In this document: piece after piece, positions 46,790 to 60,635 of the stretch | Position numbering within the stretch: the first letter of the stretch is position 1 | Layout: every line of letters begins with the position of its first letter | Assembly (NCBI RefSeq): GCF_016808335.1 | Contig: NC_053148.1 | Span: 16,768,433 to 16,832,432 of the forward strand | Length of the DNA stretch: 64,000 nt | Reading direction: 5' to 3' | Source of the DNA: Panicum virgatum | Lineage: Eukaryota > Streptophyta > Magnoliopsida > Poales > Poaceae | The notes under the pieces: generated by a model | The model's input: only the letters and a program-made list of their open reading frames with translations | What the model was told of the DNA's origin: nothing | Databases searched by the model: none | Position numbers and translations under genes: made by a program

Positions 46790-48190
46790 ACAAAAGGAAA
46801 CGGCTCATGAACAGGTGAAAATGGCCCTAGCACAAAGGGCAAGAAATGTGTGGTATAGCTCACGCTCATAGGAAGCCAAGCTCAAGCCAAAACCAAGCCA
46901 TGGGTGCCCAACTTTAAAACCGCCAAATTTTATAGAAATAACCATGAGGGTCGCCAACATATGGAATCATATTCTAACAGTAGGAAACGGATCATGGACG
47001 GGTGAAAATGGCCTCGGCCAAAAAGGTCCAAGAAACATGAGCTATAACTCAAGGAGGCCAAAAACTAGCCGATGGGTGTCTAGCTAGCACAAAAATGACC
47101 AATTTCTGGAAATGGTTATAAGGGTCACCAACATACGGAGTCATGTTCGAATGGGAGGAAACGACTGATGAATGGGTGAAAGTGGCTGGAGGGGGGGGGG
47201 GGGGGGGGGCAAGGATTGTGTGCTATATGGCTCACGCGTGACTCCCAAAATGGCTCAACAGGTGACCGTCACAAAAATAGTCAAGTTTTGTAATATCACT
47301 AACATATGGGATTATGTTCAAATGGAAGAAGAATCTCATGAATGGGTGAAAACGGCCCTAGGCAAAAAAAAGCAGCAAAAAAGCTCACACCTCACGGAGC
47401 CGGATGTCCAAGACTGGAAATGACTATGAACGTCACCAACATATGGAATTATATTCAATTGGGTGGAAACGGCTTATGAACTGATTAAAATGACTGCAAG
47501 GAAAAATAGCAAAGAAATGTGACCTATAACTCTCGGGAGGCCAAAAAATGGCCGGCGGGTGCCCCACCCGAAAACAGTCAATTTCTGGAAACGGTTATAA
47601 GTGTAACCAATGTATGGAATGGGAGGAAACGACTGGTGAATAAGTGAAAACGGCCCCGGGAGGAAAGGACCAAGAAACGTGTGCACTCACCGGACTTTAA
47701 AGGGGTAACATGTGCTTATGAAAAAAAGTGGCCAATTTTTGAGGAAATGGCTATAGACATTAGTAACATATGGGTTTATGTTCAAACGGAGGAAAGGACT
47801 CATGAACAGGTGAATATATACGGCCCCAGGCTAAAAAGGGGCAAGAAATATGTGTTATAGCTCATTCTCTCAGGATGCCAAAACCAAGCCATGAGTGTAC
47901 ATTATGAAAATAGCAAAATTTATGGAGATGGCTACGAATATCACCAACATATGGAATTATATTCAAACGGGAGGATACAGCTCATGAACAGGTGAAAGTG
48001 ACCCCGAGCAAAAACAGCTTAGAAACGTGAGCTATAACTCATGTGAGGTGAAAAACTGGTCGACGTGTGCTTGACACAAAAATAGCCAATTTCTAGGGAG
48101 GTGGTTATAAGGGAATCATGTTTGAATAGGAGGAAACGATTGAAGAACGGGTGAAAACGGCCCAGGAGGAAAGGACCAAGGAATGTGCAA
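46790..48190. repeat. tandem array of ~165-bp units
   Basis: The phrase 'ggaaacggctcatgaac.ggtgaaa' and variants start near 46796, 46983, 47157, 47326, 47463, 47623, 47789, 47971 and 48128, giving units of about 137-187 bp. Each unit also has 'caagaaa.gtg.gctat', 'aatggccaatttctgg' and 'caacatatgga.t.atgttcaaa'. Units differ by substitutions and small gaps, so the array is old. A G19 run lies at 47191-47209. The array ends where a gypsy LTR starts at 48196. ORFs within it are not conserved between units. Confidence 0.9.
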
Positions 48191-48195
48191 CTTAT

Positions 48196-49429
48196 TGTTG
48201 GGTATTTTAGCACCACGAATAAATCCGCAAGTGCACGGATACCGTTGTAGTTTTCACCTCAGAGTATTCCAAGGATTATCGAATCCACAGGAAACGTGTC
48301 CAAGGACACACCAAGATAGGTTGCAAGAGTAGAGAGGATTCCTAAGATAGCACTATAGCTGAGTTAAAGATCGATTTCTGGGGCACAATACTCGCTTCGG
48401 GCACCGGCTTACACCTGGTCTGCCAGGCAACTCCGGTCAACAGCTCTACGCTATATCCAAACATGGAGGATTACAGAGGATTAATAGGGCTGTCACCACC
48501 TACGTCCTACCTCTAACAAACCGTGGGATATAAGGAAAACGAAGGATAACCTCTAGCCTAGACACCATGTCTACGCTATTGATTACTACTATAGTCTAAC
48601 TACGTTTGATAGCCCGCAACAAACTACAGCACTCCGTATAACTATAAAGCAACGAACCGGCAAGTAAGAGAACTAATGTCACTAGACTACAAGCACTACT
48701 AGCATCTACTATACCAAGTAAAATACTAGAGATAGGAACCACGAATGCTTACTGAGTACCGAAGAATGTAGCAACATCCGTAGAGGTACAAGCTCGGAGA
48801 AGAATGCCGACACCCCAGCACTTCTCCCAAACTACTCCCTCACTCTCGTAGAGGAACGAATTGGAGAAGAGCGTTGAAGACCAGCGCCCCTCCTGAGTAC
48901 CTCTATGTGGAAATCATAAAAGCCGAAGCTACTCGATGTACTTTAGGCATATCAGATTGCCTACAAAACACCATTGTACATGTCACTCTATCAGCTAGTG
49001 TATGGGAAACATGACACTTGCCTGTGGAGCTAGAACACAGGACACATTGGGCAATCCGGAAATTTAGCATGGACTTTAAGAAAGCTAGAATGTATAGGAA
49101 GCAACAGCTATCTGATATGGAAGAATGGAGGAATAAAGTATACCATAGTGCCAAGATCTACAAGGAGAAGACCAAGAAGTGGCATGACAAAAGGGCCAAG
49201 CAAACAAAATGAACCACTTACTCTTTTGGCTTTTTGACCCCATATTGTAGGGTGGATCTCGAAAGATACAAAGGTCTTCCTTCATGCCGCCCGCTAAGAA
49301 AGCTAATTTTTCCTTTGCCAGATCTGGCTCTTAGGGGAATTCAAGCCAGTAGGTTAATTGCTCTTTTTATTCCAGGGTTAAGTTATTTGGACATGGGAAG
49401 TCTCCGAGCAAATGGGAAGGACCACACAC
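48196..49429 (+). mobile_element. remnant of an Athila-like gypsy element
   Basis: The remnant starts TGTTGGGTATTTTAGC, which looks like an LTR start, and runs for about 700 bp of LTR-like text. It then jumps to the C-terminal part of an integrase. No internal coding region other than integrase remains, so a large deletion joined LTR and pol. An LTR fragment of another family cuts it at 49430. Confidence 0.6.
48957..49429 (+). pseudogene. gypsy integrase C-terminal fragment
   Basis: Frames starting at 48957 give AYKTPLYMSLYQLVYGK. After a frameshift at about 49010, PVELEHRTHWAIRKFSMDF and YHSAKIYKEKTKKWHDKR follow. Both are typical of Athila-type integrases. A ~160-bp stretch (49212-49365) does not fit. 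Then SRVKLFGHGKSPSKWEGP (49366-49424) continues the integrase before the break at 49430. Confidence 0.8.
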
Positions 49430-49553
49430 TGTCGGTGTTTAGCCGCCAAGCCCCTAAGCAGTAGGGTTGTAGGTAGGGTTTCGCTGAGGTTTGGAACCGA
49501 TGGTGCAAGGAACACAAAACTTTAGACATGTTCGGGCCGCAAGATGCGTAATA
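49430..49553 (-). repeat. LTR fragment related to the pol-less gypsy family
   Basis: This begins TGTCGGTGTTTAGCCGCC and keeps the 'caaggaacacaaaactttag' and 'gttcgggccgc' phrases of the LTRs at 2635 and 61052, then stops near 49553. It is a diverged, truncated relative in the same orientation as copy 1. Confidence 0.75.
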
Positions 49554-51654
49554 GCAAATATGTACCATCAAGTACCAATATGGTTTGGCTAATGGATGAA
49601 TGGACCACAAATTTCTCCTTAAATGTGTTCAAGGGAACTGTAGTAGTTCAATGTTGATTTTAAGATAAGAGATTCTTAAGATTGATTTTCCCATGGCAAA
49701 TGTGGTGCACTAAAAATCTAAAAAGTTGAGAAATTTTGAAGTATTAATGTGGTGACCAATTGAATTGCAAATAATTCTTTTTTAGGTCATCAATATCCTA
49801 GGATGACTAAGGTGATGATGCCATGTCTTGTGGATATTAAGATTCTTAAAATTATCTTGTATGCAACATTTCTATGGGTTTGATGTATGTGTAATACAAT
49901 CTCGTTGATATAGAAGGAATTCTTCAAGCATTTGCTTGATGTAATTTTTATGATGAATTCATATTCATTATTATTGTTATTATGTGTTTCCACATGAAAA
50001 CTATTGTGATGGATATCTTTACTCTTTCTGAATTGTGTTTCCACAAGTTGAATTGAGACATATGAGTGCATCCCCAATTTCTAATTGGGTACCCATAAGG
50101 AGAATTAATGTGGCTCAATGATCACAACATCTTAGCATGCGATTCATGTGAAATTTTCTTTACTCTTTCTGAGAGTTTGGAAATATTTAATTTTCCTGAG
50201 TATAGTGTTAGTGGTACCATGTCTACTAAATAGATCCTTTCTTTTGGATTGTCCCTACGGGAGAATCATTGACAACAAATATTTACAACACGGTATAAAT
50301 ATGGCTAACTAATCAAGTTTCTGGGGATTATGGAGATCAGGTTTTGTCTCCAAACATGTCGTTGGATTGAAATTTCGCGACCATGTCATCAGTGCTTAAT
50401 AGGTTGTTACGCATGGTGGGATCTCTTCATTGTCATGTTCCATAGGAATATCTTTGGAGCAACTGAAGTTAGTAAGTCAAGTGTTGAAGTGTGCTTCAAA
50501 ATTGTTCCCTTGAACTTGTTTGCCAACGAAATTCAGGTATAAGTCAACCAAATGTTTGTCATTATTGCATTTTTAGTTATGTGATTGTGTTAATCACACC
50601 TTTGACAAACTTGAAAGTTGTCATGTTGAGTTTTTTTTCTAAAAAATTCCTATGCCTTTGCTTCATTGCTATGTTGAAGTCCATAAGGCAAAGTAGTGAC
50701 TACTCGCGCTGTGCTTCTAGCAAATGATTGCCTTCTACGATTATAGCATTCTTTGAGGGCAACCCAAAGTTCACATGGATTCTGTGCCATCATTCTTGAG
50801 ATCTAGGATGTCAAACTCTTTTAGGCTGTGTGTCGGTTAGGCAGAGGTCGGGAAAATTTCAAGACGATGTATCACCTTGATGTATTGTGCCTGAAATCAA
50901 TAAAATTTCCCCTTTCCAAAAAAAAGTGAAGATGGTGTCTCAAGACGTGTGATGTTGTATATTTTCGTGTGTCCGAAACATGGGCTTGTGGATTAGGTTC
51001 ATTGATGTCATCAATAAAACCATTTTAGCACTATTTTGACATCCATATCCCAGTGAAGATAGTTTTGTGATCATCTGCTATAATTTCAACAAATCTTTAT
51101 TGATTAAATACCATTTTTTCTACATGAAAGGTCATATATAGGATTAATTTACTATGGTAAATTAAGATTTATATGTGTGTAAATTTATGCAAAATAATGA
51201 AATCAAGATGATTCTTGAATCAAAATGTAAGGTATATTCATTCAATAGTGCAATTATTTTAATTGTATTCCTACGGGAATCAATGACTTAATAGTCAAAA
51301 TTGTATAAAACTTTAATTGTAGGTAATCATCATAAGATTTAGACCTCTTAGAAATGGAAAAATAACTTGCTGCCTAAAAGCATAGTCTCAGGGCAAATAA
51401 ATTCTTATAGAATTTAATGCAGCCGATGCCTAGGTCTCCAGTACCTTGTGTTTTCCAATAATTCCAATTTATATACCTTAGTTTTGATTTTGCATATCTC
51501 TACATGATGTAGAATATAAATCGAGTGCCATATTTGCAATGATACAATAAAATAAATAACACATGAAAAGATTGTTCTAAAATAATATTTACATAACCAA
51601 TGTGAAATATGCGGATCACATATGTACAATTAATACGGTAATCATAACATCTAT
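49554..51654. other. anonymous AT-rich segment
   Basis: No gene is supported. At 50830-50928 the text 'cctgaaatcaataaaatttcc' followed by an A-run resembles a LINE 3' tail, so a short LINE relic may be present. The rest shows no recognisable structure. Confidence 0.5.
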
Positions 51655-51659
51655 ATTAC

Positions 51660-52074
51660 TGTCAGACCCGGGGCAGCGGGACTGCTTATAGGCATAGAAT
51701 GTTCTAGAGTAAGGGATAGCTCATGGATGTACCTTACCTCTTTTGTAACTACTCAGATAGGCGTAGAACTAGCTGAAGTACAAAGGAAACTACCCGATCG
51801 TGTTGTAGAAGGACTCCAACTGTACTCGGCTAGGACTTTCCATGTAACCCTGTTCCCCTGGATATATAAGGGCAGGCAGGGACCCCCTCCAAACAATCAT
51901 CAACACCTAAGGCAATACAAACCACACAGGACGTAGGGTATTACGCAAACTCGCGGCCCGAACCTGTCTAAATCTTTGTGTTCCTTGTACCATCGAGTTC
52001 TAGAGCAGTCGATCCCTACCTACAAACCCTACTGCTAAGGGTATCATGAGCAGGCTTGGCAGTAAACATCGACA
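51660..52074 (+). repeat. 5' LTR of gypsy copy 2
   Basis: The 415-bp LTR has a TATATAAG box at 51863-51870, the likely core promoter of the element. Gag starts at 52112, shortly after the primer-binding region. Confidence 0.93.
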
Positions 52075-52111
52075 GCTGGCGCGCCAGGTAGGGGATTCGG
52101 CGAGTTTACCA

Positions 52112-54130
52112 ATGAATTTGATGGCCGGATCAAGCGACGCCAACAACGTGCCGGAAGGCATAACCCTTGTTTTCGGTTCTTGGGCATGTACGGCTGACAG
52201 AACGGGAGGCTTCTTCAGCCACCTTGTCCCACCTAACTCACCTAAATCGAAAACCCGCTCCCAACTCGCCGACATCCGCGAGTTCGCAGATCTCGACGAG
52301 AAAAGAGTTCCACCTGAACTCGACTTGGACAACCCGGGAAACGTGACAACTCAAAACCGAACTCTTGGCTCGGCCGAGTTCATCACAAATTCTGATTCCG
52401 AAAAGCCTCACTTTTCCAAAACTCTTGGAAAATACCTGGCTCATCTCAAGACGATCAAACTCCCTAAGATCAAAAACTCAAAACTACTCGCCGGAGTGGA
52501 TCAAGTTTCACGATCGATAGAGGGCTGCATCAAACTTGCAGAAACCGCTCTCAGCCCATCTGCGCCACAGCAGAACCCTAAAGCACTAAACCCAACACAG
52601 AAGAGGTCGGGCGATATGCTCTCAGGGATCGATCGGGTCAACTTAAAGCTTGCCGACTGCATTAAGATGGCTGAAAGCACTCGGCAAAACAAAGAGCAGA
52701 AATCGGGAGGAGGAATCTGCGGGGGAGCTGGTGAGACAAACCCCCGGCTTGTTCGGATGGGACTGTCTATCTCCAGGATACCTCAGAGCCCTTAACCGAA
52801 ACCTGCTCACACTCGGACTCCGAAACCAGTCGAGTCCAAATTCGATCAAGACTTTGATCGCTTCATGAACGGTCTCGAGAACTTTGAACCGTTCGACGAT
52901 CTCAAAGAATGGTCAGACAACGTCGAGCTGTTCATGGACGCTATGGCCAGCCCACCCAAACACGCCGACGCTCTTTGGAAACTGGCCAAGCTTAAAAAGG
53001 GAAAAGCCAAGGCTCCAGAACAATCCAGCGACTCAATCTATGACAAACCCTGGATTAAGGAACCTGAGGGGCTAACTCCTACTCAATCATGGCTACACTG
53101 GATGAACGAGAATGCCCTCCGTGTAGAGATGGGCATATCGCTTCTCGCTCACCCAAAGCATACATACTTAAAAATCGGTGGGCTAACCGACTCCGAATCC
53201 GAGTACTCTTCCGATCCGGAGGAACAGCTGGACGACCTAATCCAGTATAGTAAACAAGTCGAGTCCAGCTCGGCTAAGAACCTCAAGTCCGATCAGGACT
53301 CCATCCCTAACCTAATTATATATGCAACGCCGCAATGACGGACGGTGCATCTCAGGAAGGCACAAGATCCCAACGCCTCCGGCTCACAACCAGTGGATCT
53401 GCCCTACCAACAGAGCACTCCTCTAGATCCGTCCTCAGGCCAATAAGACCAAGAAATTCAAGACCTTTGCCGTGAAATCCTCATGGTTCGTATCGCCGAA
53501 GAACCTGAGGGTGATCCCATGGAGCGTCTCAACCTCGACGACTACAATTCTGATGATTTCAATGAGTACCTTTCCGACAACACAGAGACTACTCCTCCTA
53601 CAATCACAGAAGCCCAAGCTGCCACCAATGAGGATCTACCTGCTCCTCCTCCTCATCCAGCGGTAAACGTCACCGTCCAACTGGACGAGCAGAATCCAGC
53701 AGAAGACCTCTACGAACGTCGTCGCCATCTCAACCAGAAGAGGGCGTTCAGGCGTCAGCGCCTCGCTAACACCCTACAAGAACAACAAGGCGACAACTAC
53801 GACTACTCCAACTGCGACCTCCGCAGTGTGATCAATGTTGGGCGTGATGCGCGCAACATCATCATCTCAAGGAGAAAGGAACGGCAGGAAGTCGAGGCGT
53901 ACAACCCTTCTTCCAACTACCGCATCCCGCCAAAGGCTTCCGTATCGTTCAAAAAGCACAAGCCGGCAACCATTAGTGCCCGTCCTCAGGGTAAACCACA
54001 CACCCAGCATCAAGGTGAATCGTCTCAGAGCGGAAACAGGATCAACAAAGTACTGCTACGCAAGTGCTTCATCCACCCAAAGAGCTCTCACACGATTTTC
54101 CAGTGTGACTCACTCCATAAATCTAGTTGA
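52112..54130 (+). pseudogene. gag of gypsy copy 2
   Basis: A single frame of about 670 codons opens at 52112. It is interrupted by stops at 52793-52795 (TAA; copy 1 has a sense codon there), 53336-53338 (TGA) and near 53444. Parts include SKTRSQLADIREFADLDEKR, a Ser/Gly segment GGGICGGAG, the conserved block MNGLENFEPFDDLKEWSDNVE (shortened) and a basic segment LNQKRAFRRQRLA. Near the end is CFIHPKSSHTIFQC, a C-x2-H-x4-H-x4-C knuckle (about 54065-54106) of the type in Tat-lineage gag. It would package element RNA. With three stops it is not functional as it stands, but it is better preserved than copy 1. Confidence 0.82.
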
Positions 54131-54389
54131 CCCCTGTATCGACTAGTTTTATCTTCAAATAAATTTGTTCATGTAAACCATTTCTCACGTCCAACAAGCA
54201 AGGGGTAGGTCTTAAGATTCAGAGTCTGACACTTTACATTTATTGTAATTTCGACAAATCCAAATAAAGTTGATTTCTCCTATATCGACTACTTGGCTCT
54301 CGCTCACACGACCAAAACCCCATCTCGAAAGTCTTGCTCAGCACTATAGCAGCTATCGAGTAGTCTTTATGGTTCACACTTGAGTGCTT

Positions 54390-55250
54390 TTTGGACATTT
54401 ATGTCTTGGGCAACCCGACGGGGTTCGTACCTAACAGTTCTGTCCTAAAAGACGCTCTAGTCCTCCGAAAGGACAACCTACTTGCCTTGCTCGAGTAGGT
54501 CTTGGATACTCTTTCGGCACCTTCATCTTGGACAACCCAACGGGGTTAGTACCTAACAAACTTGCCCTAAGAGTTACTCCAATCCTTGATTTTAAGGACA
54601 CCTTACTCGCCCTGCTCGAGTAAGTTTTGGATATCCCTTCGACATTTACGTCTTGGGCAACCCGACGGGATTCGTACCTAACAGTTCTGTCTTACAGATT
54701 ACTCCAGTCCTTGGTTAAAAGGACACCCTACTCGCTGGCTCGAGTAGGTCTTGGATATCCCTTCGACATTTATGTCTTGGGCAACCCGGCGGGGTTCGTA
54801 CCTAACAGTTCTGTCTTACGGATTACTCTGGTCCTTGATTAAAAGGACACCTTACTCGCCCTGCTCGAGTAAGTTTTGGATATCCCTTCGACATTTACGT
54901 CTTGGGCAACCCGACGGGGTTCGTACCTAACAGTTCTGTCTTACGAATTACTCCAGACCTTGGTTAAAAGGACACCCTACTCGCTGGCTCGAGTAGGTCT
55001 TGGATACTCTTTCGGCACCTTCGTCTTGGACAACCCGACGGGGTTAGTACCTAACAGACTTGCCTTAGAGTTACTCCAGTCCTCAAGTAGGACACCTTAC
55101 TCGCCCTGCTCAAGTAAGTTTAGGATGTTTCTAGAATATTCACGTTTTGGTTAACTCGATGGAGTTCAATCCTAACAGTCCTATTCTAGAAATCAATCCA
55201 GTCCATTAATGGGACATACTACTCGATACGATCGTGTAGTTTGGCAAACA
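54390..55250. repeat. ~123-bp tandem array in gypsy copy 2
   Basis: Seven units recur with starts near 54410, 54530, 54655, 54779, 54900, 55024 and 55150, each with 'caacccgacggggttcgtac'. They are the complement of the units in copy 1 and keep the CTTACTCG...CGAGTAAG inverted repeat. The last unit is diverged. A further relic is at about 55683. Confidence 0.93.
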
Positions 55251-55981
55251 GTTGCATACTATCTGGGTAACCAAACAAGGTCCATCCTAACTGGTCAACT
55301 ATGTAAACCCTTCAAGGAGTACAGATGAGTTCTTGATACTCTAAAATAAGTCGACACAAGTTTCCCGCTTGCTTAGTTTACTATGGGAATCTTCGATACA
55401 TAATCTTTTTGCCTTGAGTACTTGACGTGTACTACTCGCTTGTTCGAGATACAAAGAGAATTCCTGTTCTCCCTTAGTACTCTGAGTAGTTGTCGAGAGC
55501 GCTGCCTGACTTCTTGTCTATCAAGAAACTTCTTATACCTCCTAAATAGTCAATAAGAGTTCTTCCCCCATTTGGACAACAAAGTCCGCATTAGCTGTGT
55601 GCTAATTGAAAATTTTCCTCCAAAAAGGAAATCTATTCTCAGCTACGGCTTCTTTCATCTTCTAGTGCTATTCCCACTTGGTTAATCCCGAGGGATTCAA
55701 TCCTAACCGGTCAACACCATGGTTTCAGAACCATACAAACTCGATTCTAATCGAGAAAGGCCTTGCCTATTAAGGCACTTACGTATACAATTTCCTGTAT
55801 CTGCTTTTATGACTGAGTGGGCCCGATGCTGCCTACACTCAGGATCCTCGAGTACAACTACTCGACACATCAAAGGATTTCATAATCCAAATATTAAACG
55901 AGTACTTAACATTACACCAAATATCCAGTATTTGTTTCACAGTACTACCGGCCCACACGCCATTTCAATTACAAGAAAAGA

Positions 55982-58912
55982 TCAAGGAGACTCAGCCTTG
56001 CTCAAGGACTCTACTATCTGATCAGCCACCCTGGAAGTTTCCGCCAAATACTGATGGAACTGATTCTCCGTACAGTCAGCTTTGGGTCTATGTCCAAGGG
56101 CGTCCAGACGAGTGGTTGGCCAATAAGACTTCACCAACCCAAGTACGTGACCTACGTACTGGCGGGTAATGTGGGAGACAAACCTCTCGAAGGCTCCAAG
56201 CACCCTGTGAAGCCTTCCAGTCAGCATGAGCGGCTCATCTCCATCCTTTTGTGGGATTTCCATGGCCTCGGTCACCTCCAGGGCGGCATCCCTGACATCT
56301 CTAAGCTCCACGAGTTCTTGGTACATCGAGTCTCGTGACTCCGACAAGCACTTGAGCTGTTGGAGAGTCGACGCTGCCGCTCGATCAGAGTCCTCCTTGA
56401 TCTTCTTGAGCTTCTCTATTTCATCTGCGTTGCGGTACATAAGAATCTTTAGATCCAGTACAAGGCTTTCTTGAATCTTTAAAGATTCTGCACAAGCTGT
56501 GTACTCGATAAAAAGAAAATCTTATAAACACTAAGCAGATCTACTAGTCAAGTGCATATCAAATGCTAAAGACTAACCTTTCTTAGATTGGGAAAGCTTC
56601 CTCAGCTTCCCCTCAAGAGCAGTCTTCTCAGACGAAAGCGTCTTAACCCTCTCCTTGAGTGCATTCAGCTCTGTCTCATCTGGAGACCGGACACCCTTTC
56701 GTCCCAGTGCCTCATGCAAAAAAAAAAGATCAGTATACTACTCGATCTATTCTAAAAGTACTTGAAGTATTCGACTACTTACCTCCAGCAGCTTGACAGC
56801 TAGCTCCACCTTCTCTCTTGGCAAGTCACTTCCCGATATGACTTGGGAAGTACTCGCCACAACAACAACCCTCTTGGGCACTTCTTCAATTTTTCCTATA
56901 GTATTCCCTGTGATTTGGGAATCTATAGGAAGAACATGCTACTTAATCACAGTAAGGGCAAATAAAATGATACCTTTCTACAAGGTACTACAAGCTTACC
57001 TGCAGGGGTCTCCGCAGGCTGTTTATCATCGCCTCCCTCAGAAAGCTTCTCGCCTTCTCCTTCTCCTAGAAGCTTGCTGCTTCCACCATCCTCCGGGATC
57101 TCCTCATTGGCCCTCTCAAGATCAAGCAATGGAGAGTCCAGAAGCATAGCATTGGCCATCACCTCTGCATCATGAGCACTCATTTCAGGAGTACTCGGGG
57201 GCTTCTCCAGCCCCAGCTGAGAAGCTGAGTGGCTCTCAGCCCCCACGTGCTCTCCCAGGACTGCATCTCTGCAAAGATAAAGTAGTTACAAACTACTATA
57301 TTCAAAAATAGATCCTACACATACAAGTTCTAAAGAACTTACGCAGGAGCTCTTATTAGGGCAAACCCCTTGATGCCAAATTTGCGGGCAGGCTTTGCGA
57401 TCACAACCAGCTTACCCGCATTGATGGTCTTATCCACATCGGAACTACTCGCGGAAGGAGTAGCTCCGATCCCACTTGACGGGTCCACTGTGGTGGAGGG
57501 GACAGTTTGTCCCACTGCAGTATCATCCCCAGATGATGAGGTCCGTGACATCTTAGCCGTCGGACTTGGAAAAGCAAAAACACAAATCAAAACTTGCAAA
57601 TCGACAACTAGAAAGTACTCGATTGCAAAATAACTAGCTACTTACCTATCGCTAGTAGTGTGGGAGGAGCTGCTATGCTTCCTCGCCACTGACCAAGTAC
57701 TCCTTGGGCGCTCGGTCTGGATATCAGCACTCGGAGTAGGGCGGTGCTCCCCATCACTCCTTTCCCCAGACGCTGCCTCATCTGCACAACCAAGTCTGGA
57801 CATCAGTCCTGTTTATATGAAACCTCATATGAGCATACTAATATTTGATTAATAGATCGAGAAAATTGTAAGAACAAAAGGGCGAATAAATGCCTGGTAG
57901 CGAAGGACTACTCTTAAAACGATCCACGTCCTCCTACAGAAAGCAAATCCTATCAAATTTACACTATGGTAAAGTACTCAATTTCTACGTATCGACTACT
58001 CTTATCAAGTACCTGCTTCGGCGGATTCGCAGCAGAAAATGTACTAGGAACAACAACTGGGATTTTCTTTAAATTCTTTACAAGTCGTTGTACTCGACTA
58101 AAAACTACATCATCTGAGATCTCTTCCTTCGAGTATCTTGACGGATCAGTTGTTCCCTGATACTGGAATCCAAGCGATTCCCGAGCCCGCAATGGCTGGA
58201 TTCTTCTCTTCATCCAGTCAAATACGACCGCCTCTCCAGTTAACAAGTTTTGTCTCAAGATGGCAATCCGCTCGAGTAGTTCAGAGATCTGACTCTCGTC
58301 GGCTGGTTTTTTATTCCACTCGGACCATTGGATTGGAGGGCTGGGAGTAATGGATGGAAAACTTCTCGACTGGTTCTCAACATAGAACCACTTGAGTTTC
58401 CATTCGATTACTTTATTACTAAGGTCATAAGGGATATACACTCTATCCTTTCTTTGCCTAAGTTGGAGACCCGCGCCCCCTACTACATCTAAGACGAATC
58501 TGTTGGGCTGCGGTTTCAAATGAAAAAGAAAGCGAAAGAGTTCGAAATGGGGCTCGATGCCCAGAAAAGCTTCACATAAATGCACGAAGATGGAAATATG
58601 AACAAAGAAATTTGGGGTCAGATGATGCAATTGGATCCTGTAATAGCGCAGGAGTCCAGAAGAGAAAGAAGAGCAAGGAAACCCCAATCCTCGTTCCAAG
58701 TATGAAGTAAAAGCAATGATTTCCCCAGTATTCTCATACGGATGATCTTTCCCCAAGGCAGGACGCCATTGGATAATAGATCTGGGAGCTAAAAGACCCT
58801 ACGACACTAGAGATTCCAAGTCAAATTGGGAACACTTACTTGTGTTCCACTCCTCATCGCAGGTTGGCTCCGTAGCCGCACCCTTCCCCTTGGTTGCTTT
58901 CTTGGGTGCCAT
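55982..58912 (-). pseudogene. antisense multi-exon ORF, 'putative gypsy type transposon' domain (copy 2)
   Basis: This is the counterpart of 4672-7601, read on the minus strand from ATG at 58912 to the TGA at 55982-55984. The main exon (about 58756-57980) is open and longer than in copy 1, with GFPCSSFSSGLLRYYRIQLHHL (shortened in copy 1 by a frameshift later), FDWMKRRIQPLRARESLGF and a K-rich end. The last exon (56440-55982) is intact and ends SLSKAESP. A TAG at 58799-58801 interrupts it near the start, about 11 codons beyond where copy 1 has its own TAA. Borders of internal exons match copy 1. The product is unknown. Confidence 0.8.
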
Positions 58913-60635
58913 CCGGAAATCCATATAGCGCTTCACGCGCATAAACTGGTGGAAACCCTAAGAGGAGGATGGGGAACGACAAGGAGCAGGAATTTTTGGA
59001 TCTGGGAGCTCAAGAGCAAAAAACAGATATGAGAATAATAAAAGTGAATGGCGGCCGGTGGGGTAAAAACCTAAGTTACCGTTTCATTTTATAATAGCGG
59101 TGGCAGTATGGTAAAACACTCGACAGGCCAACAGTTAGTTGCAAATCACAAAAAAAAATAGGATTTTTAAGAGACGTTCCTTTTTCTAAGAATACATTCT
59201 GGAAAAAAAAAACACTCACATCCCTAGTTGACTACTTGATTCTTCTTTCCTTAACTGGGATTATATTCTAGAACAAGGAAAAATACTTGACATAATACAA
59301 CTACTCGATATTACAATTCGAGTACTTTTTCCTAACTAAACTTTACAATGACTCGGACCTGCATGCCCATCGCCTGGATCTCTTGGAGCTTCTAGTCGAC
59401 GTCTGCTGCAGCTAGATCGGCCCGAGGCCATGACAAAGTACAAACTTGTTATTCCCACTAAGGGAATAATGATACTTGTACTCTGGGAGAAAAGTCTCAA
59501 GAGTATGGAGGCATATTACAGTAATCACCTCGCAAGTCCTCTTGTAGCATCTTTTGGAGAAACTTCTTTTTCTCCCAGAATATGTTGTGGCAAGATCAAG
59601 CTTCCCCGCCAGAGATGTCAGTTCTTGGGCACCCAGAAAGAGGCAACCCCAAGGATGGACACAACAAGACTCAGCCCAGTGACCCCAAAACTGTCTCATT
59701 GGAAGATACAAGGACATCATGTCCAGCATGGATCCGATGAGAACATTGGGGATGCAGGAGGAGGCAGCAGAGACTTCTCTTGTCACTCGCAAGTTCTCTT
59801 CTAGCATCTTTTGCTGGGAAGAACTACACAAATCTCAGGAGGGCGAGAGCAAGAACACCAAGGAAAAGTCATGGCTGCTACACTTTGGTGCTTCTGCTAA
59901 GGGCCTCTCCCTGCCTTTTATATCTATAAGGGGGCTTACTGAGGAGAACCCGTGAACCAATAGTGCACGTTTCACGGATGCATTCATGGCTGCATTCACG
60001 GACGCAGTCAAAGATGCAATAATGCAGATTCTCCAAACAGTAACATCCGACGTGAGCACTGAATAAAGAGTCATACATCCCGGGTTTTATTCCTGAAGTT
60101 ATTTCGGGTGCAATCAGTGTGGCGGATCCAATTATATCATTTTTCTGGAAATTTAACCAAAAAAGAGGTCTTTTCAGATTCTGGATCTGATGAATCCTGC
60201 AAATAATCTGAAGGATAAAATCTGATGCCACGACTTAAATCCTTAATTCCAAATCTACGCTCGGGGACTACTCGCAGCAAAAGGGATTTTGATTTAAGAC
60301 TCGGGGGCTGCTGGATATAGGCATCAAAGATTTATTTTTCAATTTTTTTAGAAAATAGACTGAAGTGACCCTCAGCCTGATTCTACTATTCAACCTAAGG
60401 CTCGAGGGCTACTCTATATGGAGCGCGAGTACTTCGCGCACCATATATGATCAAGATTTCGGGGCTTGAGCACCTCACAGCCTCGAAGCAAATGGAAGTA
60501 CTTGAAGGACTACTCGACGTATCTGAAGGAAGGACCAGAAGCAACCAGAAGGATGTTCTGACTGCCTAAAGTACTCGAAGACGCCCAACCAAGTACTCGA
60601 CGCCTGCAGGACTCGGCTACGAAGAGCTCGGGGCT
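58913..60635. other. non-coding interior between antisense ORF and 3' LTR of copy 2
   Basis: This is the counterpart of 3051-4671. It is rich in 'gtactcga'/'actactcg' phrases. The promoter-like part just upstream of the antisense ATG (about 59050-59110) is conserved with copy 1. Short ORFs are not shared between copies. Confidence 0.5.

Noticed and set aside
49790..50727. Several 70-95 residue ORFs in the anonymous AT-rich segment
   Set aside because: No domain, no codon bias that I can see, and no splice structure. Lengths are as expected by chance.
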